This document shows positions 1 to 6,516 of a stretch of 14,579 bases of DNA, piece by piece (the stretch's first letter is position 1; the number at the start of each line of letters is the position of its first letter). Below the pieces are notes generated by a model. The model worked only from the letters and a program-made list of their open reading frames with translations, had not been told where the DNA came from and did not search any database. Location of the stretch: contig CAYMLL010000201.1 in the NCBI GenBank assembly GCA_964390645.1, positions 1-14,579 on the forward strand, read 5' to 3'. A program made the position numbers and the translations under genes. Source of the stretch: CAYMLL01 sp964390645 (lineage in GTDB: Bacteria; Planctomycetota; UBA8108).

Positions 1-299
1 GACCAGCCGTTTTCGCCGCCCTCTCGACTCGCGGTCAGGGACTTGTAGGCGACCGAGCGCTCCGTCTCACCCTTGTCGTTCACCTCGCCCACGGTGACCA
101 GGTATCTCACCGTCGACTTCGATGTGCGCTCGCCGCCGCCCCAGTTCGAAGTGGTCGCTCGTTCGATGGAGTAGCTCAGCTTGCGACCCTCCGTCAGCTT
201 GAGCTGCGCCTTCGGGGCCGTATCCTCCGCCCGCACGCCGGTGGTCGAGACCAGCGATACCAGAGCCGCGACCATCGTGGCAGTTCGTACGCGTTGCAT
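1..299 (-). CDS. Secreted protein of unknown function, N-terminal part
   Basis: This gene runs off the left edge, so only the first 99 codons are visible and no stop is seen. The ATG at 299-297 is supported by a perfect Shine-Dalgarno (AGGAGGT) 7 nt upstream. Residues 1-24 form a Sec signal peptide: a basic start (MQRVRT), a hydrophobic core (MVAALVSLVS) and a probable cleavage after VRA, before EDTAPKAQ. The mature start contains QLKLTEGRKLSYSIER, then a Gly-rich turn (NWGGGERTS) and beta-strand-like VRYLVTVGEV. The alternating polar and hydrophobic pattern suggests an extracytoplasmic beta-sandwich. The tone recalls planctomycete DUF-type secreted proteins, but I do not recognise the family and assign no function. 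It is divergent from the gene at 861. Confidence 0.8.
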   Translation of the reverse strand, partial: MQRVRTATMVAALVSLVSTTGVRAEDTAPKAQLKLTEGRKLSYSIERATTSNWGGGERTSKSTVRYLVTVGEVNDKGETERSVAYKSLTASREGGENGW

Positions 300-306
300 C
301 TTTCAG

Positions 307-313
307 ACCTCCT
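307..313 (-). promoter_or_regulatory. Strong Shine-Dalgarno for the left-edge secreted protein
   Basis: ACCTCCT on the plus strand reads AGGAGGT on the minus strand, 7 nt before the ATG at 299. It is a complete anti-16S match and fixes the start of the partial gene at the left edge. Confidence 0.85.
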
Positions 314-567
314 GTCGTGGATGGTGGAGACTCCAGACTCGCTCGAAACCACAGCCGGCAACCCGAGGGGAAGCCCCCGGGATTGTACGACGGCGGAGTC
401 GGTCGTCTTGCAGGATTCTCGGAGAGCCTTCCGGTCGTGACGAGAGACGCCGGAGGCCGACAGCTTTCAGGCATGCCGCGAGACGGACAGGAGATCCGGC
501 AATGGCGGTGTCGGTAGCTCGTTGTACGCGCCGGACGCCGGCTCTGAAGGGTGTACGCCCACATACC

Positions 568-587
568 GGCACCCGGGAATAGGTGCC
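568..587. other. Inverted repeat, hairpin 1
   Basis: GGCACC and GGTGCC are perfect 6-bp arms around an 8-nt loop (CGGGAATA). It lies 6 nt before a second, longer hairpin. Both are far from any gene end, between divergent genes, so a terminator role is not obvious. An operator or structured leader is possible. Confidence 0.4.
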
Positions 588-593
588 CGAGGT

Positions 594-620
594 GTGTCGG
601 GTCGCGGTGGAACCCGACAC
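594..620. other. Inverted repeat, hairpin 2
   Basis: GTGTCGGGT and ACCCGACAC form a perfect 9-bp stem around a 9-nt loop. It directly follows hairpin 1 at 568-587. No T-run follows on either strand. It could be a DNA-binding palindrome or part of a folded RNA; the sequence does not decide which. Confidence 0.45.
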
Positions 621-799
621 CCAGCACCCCGCTCCGATCGCCTTCGCCACAGCCCGGGGCCGTGCGTAGCGAACTGCCTTCGTACTTCCCTCGCGCCCCT
701 GCTTCCGTCCGGGGGAGCGCGCCGCGAGGCCACCGTCGAGCCCGTATCGAGGACCTTCCCGGGGGTTGATCGATTCTTTTGACTTCCGGCTCGCCAGGG

Positions 800-818
800 C
801 GGAACCTGGATGGTTCCG
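800..818. promoter_or_regulatory. Small palindrome in the leader of the dockerin-like gene
   Basis: CGGAACC and GGTTCCG form a 7-bp stem around TGGAT, ending 42 nt before the ATG at 861. Depending on where transcription starts, it is either an operator or a 5' UTR hairpin. Its role is not shown by the sequence. Confidence 0.35.
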
Positions 819-860
819 GAAGGGAACACCGTCAGCGAAACAGCTTCAGGAAGGCGAGCC

Positions 861-2243
861 ATGCGTCCTTGGGTCGTGGTTTTTTCGACAATGGTCGTCG
901 CGGTGACGGCCTCGAGCGTTCTGGCGAACACCGTCAGCATCAGCATGACGGACCCGAGTGGCGATTTCGACCTCTTACCGGAGGAGGAGGCCGGGGTCGT
1001 TCTCCAACCAGGCTGGAACAACGTGCCGTACACTCCCAACCAGAACGGTACGACGACGATTGACCAGGTGCTCGTCGATTCGAACGGAGACGACTCGGTG
1101 CTCGGGCTCTCCTACCGTGCGTGGGATGGACGGAACGCGAACTCGATCACGGGCAACGACCCGAACTCTCGCATGATGAAGGGCAAGGGCCCGTCACCCT
1201 TCGACTCGAGCAGCGATCCGCACCTCTACGCCGCGATCGAGATCACCGGCTGCCACGAGGCGGTCGGCGCCGTTTACGACGTCTACGTCTACATCGGCGC
1301 GGGGATCGGCTTCACCTCGGGCAGCTACGGCGTCATGACCTTGAGCGGCGAGGGCACCTTCGGCGGCTTTCCGGCGGCCGGCCAGATCTTCGCGGAGAGC
1401 GGCTATCGTACGTTGAACTCGAGCTTCACCGGAACGGCGGGCGTGTCCGTCTACGATGAGGACACGGGCTTCATCCAGAGCGATGCCGCTGTCGCGGGCA
1501 ACTACGTCCTGTTCGAGGCGGTGACTCTCGACACGCTGACGATCACGCCGCGAATGATCAACTCGCGGTCGAATTTCCATGGCGTGTCCATGGTCGGCAT
1601 CCAGCTCATCTCGCGTGAGCTGCCCGACTGCCCCGACGTTGGCGACACGCACTGTGAGAGCCTCTCGGTCGTCAGCGTCAGCGAGCCGACTGCCGGTCGT
1701 CGCTACGACGTCGAGCTGGAGGTGGTCGCGTCCGACGACTCCGCCGATGCGATTATCTACAACGTTCTGCTCGTCGGCGACAACGGCTTCTCGGTCGAGA
1801 CCACGGTCGATCAAGGATCATTCCGCGTACGCCTCGACGCAGGCCGATACACGCTGACTGTCACCGTTGACGACGAGCCGTTCTGTAGCGACGAGGCCGA
1901 AGACGCCGTCTGCAGCATCGAGTTCGACGTCCCGGGAGAGCCCGAGGTCGGCGAGCTGTTCCGGCGTGGCGACGCCGACGGTGACGGGGTGCTGGCACTG
2001 ACGGATGCCATACAGATCCTGGGCTTCCTCTTTCAAGGAGACGACGCGCCGGACTGCCTCGACGCTGCTGATGCCGACAACGATCAGCAGCTTCAGCTCA
2101 CCGACGCGGTTCGCGTGCTCGGCTTTCTGTTTCAGGGCACCGAAGCCCCCGCCGCGCCGGGGCCGACGGTGTGCGGTGAGGACCCCGACGCGGACAGTCC
2201 GGATGACCCGCTCGATTGCGGGAGCTACGACTCGTGCGAGTGA
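861..2243 (+). CDS. Secreted beta-sandwich protein with dockerin-like C-terminal tail
   Basis: Predicted 460-aa exported protein. I chose ATG 861 over the upstream in-frame ATG at 810 because it begins a clean Sec signal peptide (MRPWVVVFS ... SSVLA, cleavage near residue 22) and follows AGGAAGG; the 810 start would add 17 polar residues from inside a palindrome. Residues 24-250 look like a secreted beta domain common in planctomycetes, with EEAGVVLQPGWNN near the start and GNYVLFEAVTL before a closing VGIQLI strand. Residues 255-365 form an Ig-like region opening with DCPDVGDTHCESL. From about 366, two dockerin/EF-hand-like Ca-binding repeats follow (RGDADGDG..ALTDAIQILGFLF and DADNDQQLQLTDAVRVLGFLF). 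The tail is CGEDP ... LDC..Y..C. No catalytic domain is seen. Likely surface-anchored or adhesive; the ligand is unknown. Confidence 0.88.
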   Translation: MRPWVVVFSTMVVAVTASSVLANTVSISMTDPSGDFDLLPEEEAGVVLQPGWNNVPYTPNQNGTTTIDQVLVDSNGDDSVLGLSYRAWDGRNANSITGNDPNSRMMKGKGPSPFDSSSDPHLYAAIEITGCHEAVGAVYDVYVYIGAGIGFTSGSYGVMTLSGEGTFGGFPAAGQIFAESGYRTLNSSFTGTAGVSVYDEDTGFIQSDAAVAGNYVLFEAVTLDTLTITPRMINSRSNFHGVSMVGIQLISRELPDCPDVGDTHCESLSVVSVSEPTAGRRYDVELEVVASDDSADAIIYNVLLVGDNGFSVETTVDQGSFRVRLDAGRYTLTVTVDDEPFCSDEAEDAVCSIEFDVPGEPEVGELFRRGDADGDGVLALTDAIQILGFLFQGDDAPDCLDAADADNDQQLQLTDAVRVLGFLFQGTEAPAAPGPTVCGEDPDADSPDDPLDCGSYDSCE

Positions 2244-2262
2244 CGGCAGCGTGATCGGGAAT

Positions 2263-2288
2263 CGGGAGCCGGCGACTGTCGGCTCTCG
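2263..2288 (+). terminator. Possible Rho-independent-like terminator
   Basis: CGGGAGCCG pairs with CGGCTCTCG (9 bp, one G-U) around an 8-nt loop, beginning 20 nt after the stop at 2243 and before the convergent sulfatase gene ends. There is no proper T-run after it, so termination is suggested by position and stem strength only. Confidence 0.4.
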
Positions 2289-2313
2289 TGAGCATGAATT
2301 ACGCCGGCATGGT

Positions 2314-4278
2314 TCACCGCCGGTGTCGCAACCTCAAGGCGGAGATGGTCCCGCTGAAGAGGTTCTCGCTTTCGTAGTCGCCGACCGGCTTCACCCGGTC
2401 CGCTCCGATCTCGACGGAGTCGCCCGGCTGTGATCGGAGCGTGCCCGGCGCCTTTCCCCTGGCGACGAGTTTCTTGTCGACCTTCAGCAGCATCGTGCCG
2501 TCGACCTGCCAGAAGGCCTCGATCGCGTGCGCGCCTTCGCCGAGTGGCGCGTTGGCGCTGACAACGGTCCGCTTCCAGTCGACACAGGTGGCGAAGGTCA
2601 ATCTGCCGTTCTCGAGGTAGACGCTGTAGCCGGACTTGTCGCCGCCGTGTGCGAAGACGACGCCGCTCGGCGCGGCCGGGTCGATCGTCGCGTTGAGACG
2701 GATCCACTTTCCGCCGCCGACTCTCGGAGCCGCGTGCCGTGGCAGCGCGAGCCAGGACTTGCCGTCGAGCCGCCAGGTCCCGTCATCGCCGACCTCGACA
2801 CCGTGGTTGACGAAACGCAGCAGCTGGTTGTTGACGAGTGCCGCGACTGTCGGCGCCGGCTCGACGGGCCTCGCGTCGTCGTCGAAGTCGAAGCCGGTTC
2901 TGTTCGCCCAGGCCTTGATCTTGCCGAAGAGCTCGTCGACGAGGGCGGGCTCCCGATCGAGCCGGCTGGTCGTCTCGCCCGGGTCTGCGCGCAAGTTGAA
3001 GAGGCGCGCCTCGGAGCCGTCCGGATTCACGAGAAGCTTCCACGGGCCGTCACGAATCGCGAAGCTCGGGCTCTGAAACTCGACCTTGCCGGCTTTCAGC
3101 ACCGCGTGCGGCGCGCCGTACTGCCAGAAGAGCGGTCGCGCGCGTGGCGACGGCGTGCCGAGCAGCACGCTGCTGCGGTCGAGACCGTCGAGCTGCTGTG
3201 ATGCGGGTACGTCGACACCTGCGAGCTTGCAGAAGGTCGGTGAGAGGTCGACGCCGGCCATCACGCTTTCGGTGTCGGTGACTCCGGCAGGGATCCGGCC
3301 TTTCCAGCGCGCGACGAACGGCATGCGGATGCCGCCCTCGAAGAGCGACCACTTGCGGCCGAAGAAGGGCCCCGTGAAGCCCGGGGGACCCTTGCTGCCG
3401 GCGCGGTAGTACCTGGGCCAGTCGGTCGGGCCGTTGTCGCTCGTCAAGACGATCAGCGTGCTCTCGCCGAGGCCGAGCCTGTCGATCTCGTCGACGAGGC
3501 GACCGATCTGCCGGTCCATCTCCTCGAGGACGGCGAAGAACTTCTGCTCCCAGTGATTGTCGGTGACCTGCTTCCACTTCTGTTCGCTCCCCGGCCGCGG
3601 CACGTGCGCGTCGTGGACGTCGTTGGGAAAAAGGCGCACGAAGAAGGGCTTCTCCTTGTTGCGCCGGACGAAGTCGATCGCGCGGTCGGTGTACTTCTCG
3701 GTCTTCTCCCAGCGCTTGCAGAACGAGATCTTCCCGCGGCCGAGCTTGACGCTCGAGTTCCTGGGATTGTCGAGAAGACGGTCACCGAGCCCCTCGAACG
3801 CGACGAGTGACTCCTCGAACCCGTAGGCCCGGGGCAGCGGCGCATCGTCGACGTCACGCCCTCCCCCCATGTGCCACTTGCCGAAGTGCGCAGTCGCGTA
3901 GCCGGCTCCCTCGAGCTTCCTGGCGGTTGTCGGCGCGGCGGCGTCGAGGTAGTCGCGCATGCCACGCCCGCGGTTGCCGGCTCGCGTGTTGAGGTAGGAG
4001 TGGATCTTCCACCGCGCCGGGTACTGGCCGGTCGTGACCGCGACTCGGGACGGTGAGCAGATCGGCGAGTTGACATAGAAGTTCGTCAGCTTGATGCCGT
4101 CTCTCGCGAGAGCGTCCATGTTCGGTGTCTTGACGTGGGGATTGCCGAAGCAGCTCGGGTCCGCGTAGCCCATGTCGTCGATGAAGATGAACACGATGTT
4201 CGGCGGACGCGACCCGGCGCATGCGGCGACAGGGAAGGCAACAGCGAGCGGTAGTGCGAAGAGTTTCCAGCGTCTCAT
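2314..4278 (-). CDS. Type I sulfatase lipoprotein with C-terminal LamG-like domain
   Basis: A 654-aa arylsulfatase-type hydrolase that removes sulfate esters outside the cytoplasm. The start at 4278 is chosen because it begins a lipoprotein signal (MRRWKLFALPLAVAFPVAAC; lipobox VAAC, lipid Cys at residue 20); the longer in-frame reading upstream is low-complexity. The mature part opens with PNIVFIFIDDMGYAD, with metal ligands D34 and D35. The formylglycine motif is CSPSR (C74-R78), followed by TG at 83-84. GKWH lies at 133-136 and SDNGP, with ligands D281 and N282, at 280-284. RLFNLRADPGE near residues 430-440 is the usual sulfatase end region. The last 170 residues (YSVYLENGRLTFAT ... FSGTISALRLR) look like a concanavalin/LamG beta-sandwich, possibly glycan-binding. 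Activity requires Cys-to-formylglycine conversion by an enzyme not encoded here. No clear ribosome site is seen. It lies 118 nt downstream of the broken dikinase. The substrate cannot be told. Confidence 0.93.
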   Translation of the reverse strand: MRRWKLFALPLAVAFPVAACAGSRPPNIVFIFIDDMGYADPSCFGNPHVKTPNMDALARDGIKLTNFYVNSPICSPSRVAVTTGQYPARWKIHSYLNTRAGNRGRGMRDYLDAAAPTTARKLEGAGYATAHFGKWHMGGGRDVDDAPLPRAYGFEESLVAFEGLGDRLLDNPRNSSVKLGRGKISFCKRWEKTEKYTDRAIDFVRRNKEKPFFVRLFPNDVHDAHVPRPGSEQKWKQVTDNHWEQKFFAVLEEMDRQIGRLVDEIDRLGLGESTLIVLTSDNGPTDWPRYYRAGSKGPPGFTGPFFGRKWSLFEGGIRMPFVARWKGRIPAGVTDTESVMAGVDLSPTFCKLAGVDVPASQQLDGLDRSSVLLGTPSPRARPLFWQYGAPHAVLKAGKVEFQSPSFAIRDGPWKLLVNPDGSEARLFNLRADPGETTSRLDREPALVDELFGKIKAWANRTGFDFDDDARPVEPAPTVAALVNNQLLRFVNHGVEVGDDGTWRLDGKSWLALPRHAAPRVGGGKWIRLNATIDPAAPSGVVFAHGGDKSGYSVYLENGRLTFATCVDWKRTVVSANAPLGEGAHAIEAFWQVDGTMLLKVDKKLVARGKAPGTLRSQPGDSVEIGADRVKPVGDYESENLFSGTISALRLRHRR

Positions 4279-4396
4279 GTCTGCTTGGATCGCCTGCGTG
4301 AACGATGAGTCGGACGGGGAGCGACGCAAAGGACATGATGCCCCAACCGGGCGAGCACGAAAAGCTCCGGATACTCGGCCCGACCGCTCGCGAGGC

Positions 4397-6352
4397 TCAG
4401 CGAACCCAGGGCCGAGCTTGCTTGATGAGGATCTTTCCGCCGCGTGTGATCTTGAACTCGACCTCGATGTCGAGGCTCTCGTCGTCCGGCGACTTGCCGT
4501 AGAGGCGCGCAAACCGTGCGTGAATCCTGCCGAGGCACTTGCGCATGCGCTCGAGGTGCTCGTCCGAGAGGACGCGCTCGCCGTCTCTCGTGTGGCTCGA
4601 CCGCCGCAGGATCTTGAACCTGCTCCCCTTCCACCAGTCGAGGAGGATCTCCTCGGGGGTCGAGCGCTCGTCGGGGTTGGTGACCAGATCCTCGCCGACC
4701 TGGACGTTCATGTAGTAGTGTCCCGGCGTCTGGTAGAGGACGTCGGAGGTGACCGCGACGCCGTTTGCTTGCTCACCTTCGGAGTTCGGGTGTACGAGCA
4801 CGCCCATCGCGGTCGCGAGATGGTCGATGCGGTGGAACTCCCGCTCCTCGAAGGCCCGGAAGTTTCACAGGCTCGCGAAGACCTCCTTGATCGACTTCGA
4901 CAGGTGGCCTTCCTCGGGCCGGTGTGTGAAGGAGTCGTAGAGCCCGGCGCCGCTGAAGCCCGGAAGATCCTCGTTGTTGGTGCTCGAGCGGCAGCGGATC
5001 GGCTGGTCCGCGGGGAAGGCTGCTTGCAGATCCGCGAGGGCCTTCAGCGTCCAGCCGGGCATCTCACCCGCGCAGACCTTCTCGCGGAAGCGAGCGAGCT
5101 CGCTGCTGCGTCGTACTCGGTCCTCGCGGAACCCGGGGGCCGCGAGAAGCTGCTTCGCCGTGTCGTAGAGGCCGGCGTGCGCCATGAATGCGTCGTAGAA
5201 GTGGAACGGAATCGCATAGCCGTCCGGAACCGTTCCCTTCTTGAAGCCGAAGGTCCTCAGCGTCGCGACATTCGCGGCCTTGACACCGACACTTGCGGAG
5301 TCCTTGAAGCCGATCTTCTCCAGAGGCCGGATCTCCTTGACGGACAGGTCGCGCACTGGCACCTGCGCCTTCACGGGCCGTAGCCTGGCGAGGTGTGCGT
5401 CGACTTAGGCCGGCGTCGCCGCCCACAGCAAGTAGCCGTCGGAAGCGACCTTGTAGTGCACGTACTTGCCGATCAGCAGTGCGATGGACGGTTTCTTCCA
5501 TGCGTCCGAGATGAACGCGTTCGGCACCTTGTCCTGGATCGCTCGGAGGTTCACGTGCGAGAGCGGCGTCTGACGTACTCCCGTGATGATCCCGGCGACA
5601 CGAGGCATCTCGTTCGGCAGTGTCTTGTAGAGGACGATGTCACGGGGTGTCGGTTGCTCGTCGGTTTTCATCAAGCGGAGACGTCCGAAGGACTCCGCGA
5701 GGTTCAGCGGCAGGAATACGATGTCCGCGAAGAGATCCTCGTCGAGATAGACGGGGAACTCCGCGGCGTCGAACATCGTCTTCTCTCGCCGGTATCGGGG
5801 CATTGCGCCCCACATCGGGTAGTAGCCGATCGCCTGCTTCAGGACCGGCGCCTTCTCGACGAGAAGGTCGTGTGCGATCTTCACCATCTCGAAGGAGAAC
5901 GAGTCGTTCGGCTCGAACTCGTAGGTATAGACGCCTTGCTGGCCGTTCGGCGCCCGCAGCAGAGGTCGGTAGACGAGCACGCCACGCATCCGGCCACTGC
6001 CTCCCCGTCCGAGACCGGCAGCGCGCATGAATCGCATGTGGGCGCGGTGGGTTCTGGTGTTGATGAAGTACAGGTCGGGCTCCTCGGTGTCGGCGCGCTC
6101 GATCTGGAACTTGACGAACTCGAGCCCGTCGAGGTGCGTGTCGATCAGGACCTCGGAGCCCTGGTACGCGAGCTTCTTGAAGGTCGCGCGATCGGGGAGC
6201 GTGCTCGTTCCGTCCCGGAACTCGATTTCCTCGGGAGCCAGGCGCTCGGCCGGACTGCGATCGAATCCGGCTCCGCGCTGCGCGATCGTGGTGGCGCACG
6301 GCGCCATCAGAGTGACAGTGGTGAGCACGATTCGAGTCGTGGTCCGGTTCAT
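4397..6352 (-). pseudogene. Exported GWD/PPDK-like dikinase, broken by two in-frame stops
   Basis: A single frame of 651 codons from ATG 6352 to TGA 4397 is interrupted by TAA (5407-5405, codon 316) and TGA (4867-4865, codon 496), with no frameshift. Residues 1-25 are a signal peptide (MNRTTTRIVLTTVTLMAPCA). Residues 40-250 are an uncharacterised N-domain. TPLSHVNLRA (H266) resembles the phosphohistidine loop of glucan water dikinases. From about residue 345 comes a PPDK_N/ATP-grasp domain: DSASVGVKAANVATLR, then RSSTNNEDLPGFSGAGLYDS (R455 on), then GVLVHP and IEVEFKI. The TGA lies in FASL*NFRAFEEREF, where the family carries Trp (SLWNFRAFEER), so TGG became TGA. The TAA probably replaces Glu or Gln. 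The intact protein would transfer the ATP beta-phosphate through His to an acceptor. As read, the gene is inactivated. Readthrough, or splitting into separate pieces, is less likely because the TGA cuts the ATP-grasp. Confidence 0.82.
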
Positions 6353-6516
6353 CTTCGATTCCCGGGTCAGGGGCAGGTCTGGAGCTCCTGGAACCCCGCT
6401 CGCCTCCGCAGGTCTCGCTCTTCCGGGCTCCGATGTCGGCTTCGACGGACTTTCTCGAGCTGCTTCGCGGTGCTATGCTCTTGAGGTTGGTCAGCGAGTG
6501 ACTCGGAGGGTCCTGT
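6353..6516. promoter_or_regulatory. Divergent promoter region, dikinase and phosphatase
   Basis: These 164 bp lie between the divergent starts at 6352 (-) and 6517 (+). On the plus strand TGCTATGCT at 6471-6479 reads as an extended -10 element (TG-n-TATGCT) with a poor -35 (TTTCTC at 6451, 17-bp spacing), which would give a leader of about 30 nt. No clear promoter is visible for the minus-strand gene. The -10 call is tentative because sigma-70 consensus is a weak guide in this GC-rich type of genome. Confidence 0.4.
6505..6510 (+). promoter_or_regulatory. Shine-Dalgarno that sets the phosphatase start
   Basis: GGAGGG sits 6 nt before ATG 6517. A second in-frame ATG at 6529 (Met5) has no comparable site at the right distance, so 6517 is preferred. 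Confidence 0.75.

Larger units (their letters stand above)
300..860. other. Divergent intergenic region with no convincing gene
   Basis: This 561-bp stretch separates two divergent genes for secreted proteins, so it should hold both promoters. All open frames in it are short, Arg/Pro/Ser-rich and of the kind that arises by chance in GC-rich DNA; none has a good ribosome site joined to a plausible protein. Visible structure consists of two neighbouring hairpins (568-587 and 594-620) and a shorter palindrome (800-818) near the start of the downstream gene. I could not pick out convincing -35/-10 pairs. Confidence 0.6.

Noticed and set aside
4279..4512. N-terminal extension of the sulfatase (78 extra residues)
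   Set aside because: The extension is Ser/Arg-rich with no family similarity, and would place the lipoprotein signal inside the protein.
4865..4867. TGA read as Trp or selenocysteine
   Set aside because: TGA is the normal stop of the dockerin-like, sulfatase, phosphatase, oxidoreductase, M23 and M81 genes here. No SECIS-like element was recognised, and the site corresponds to Trp, not Cys or Sec.
4172..5383. Plus-strand open frame of 403 codons across the dikinase
   Set aside because: The minus strand carries PPDK_N motifs in register across the same stretch. The plus frame is a mirror artefact.
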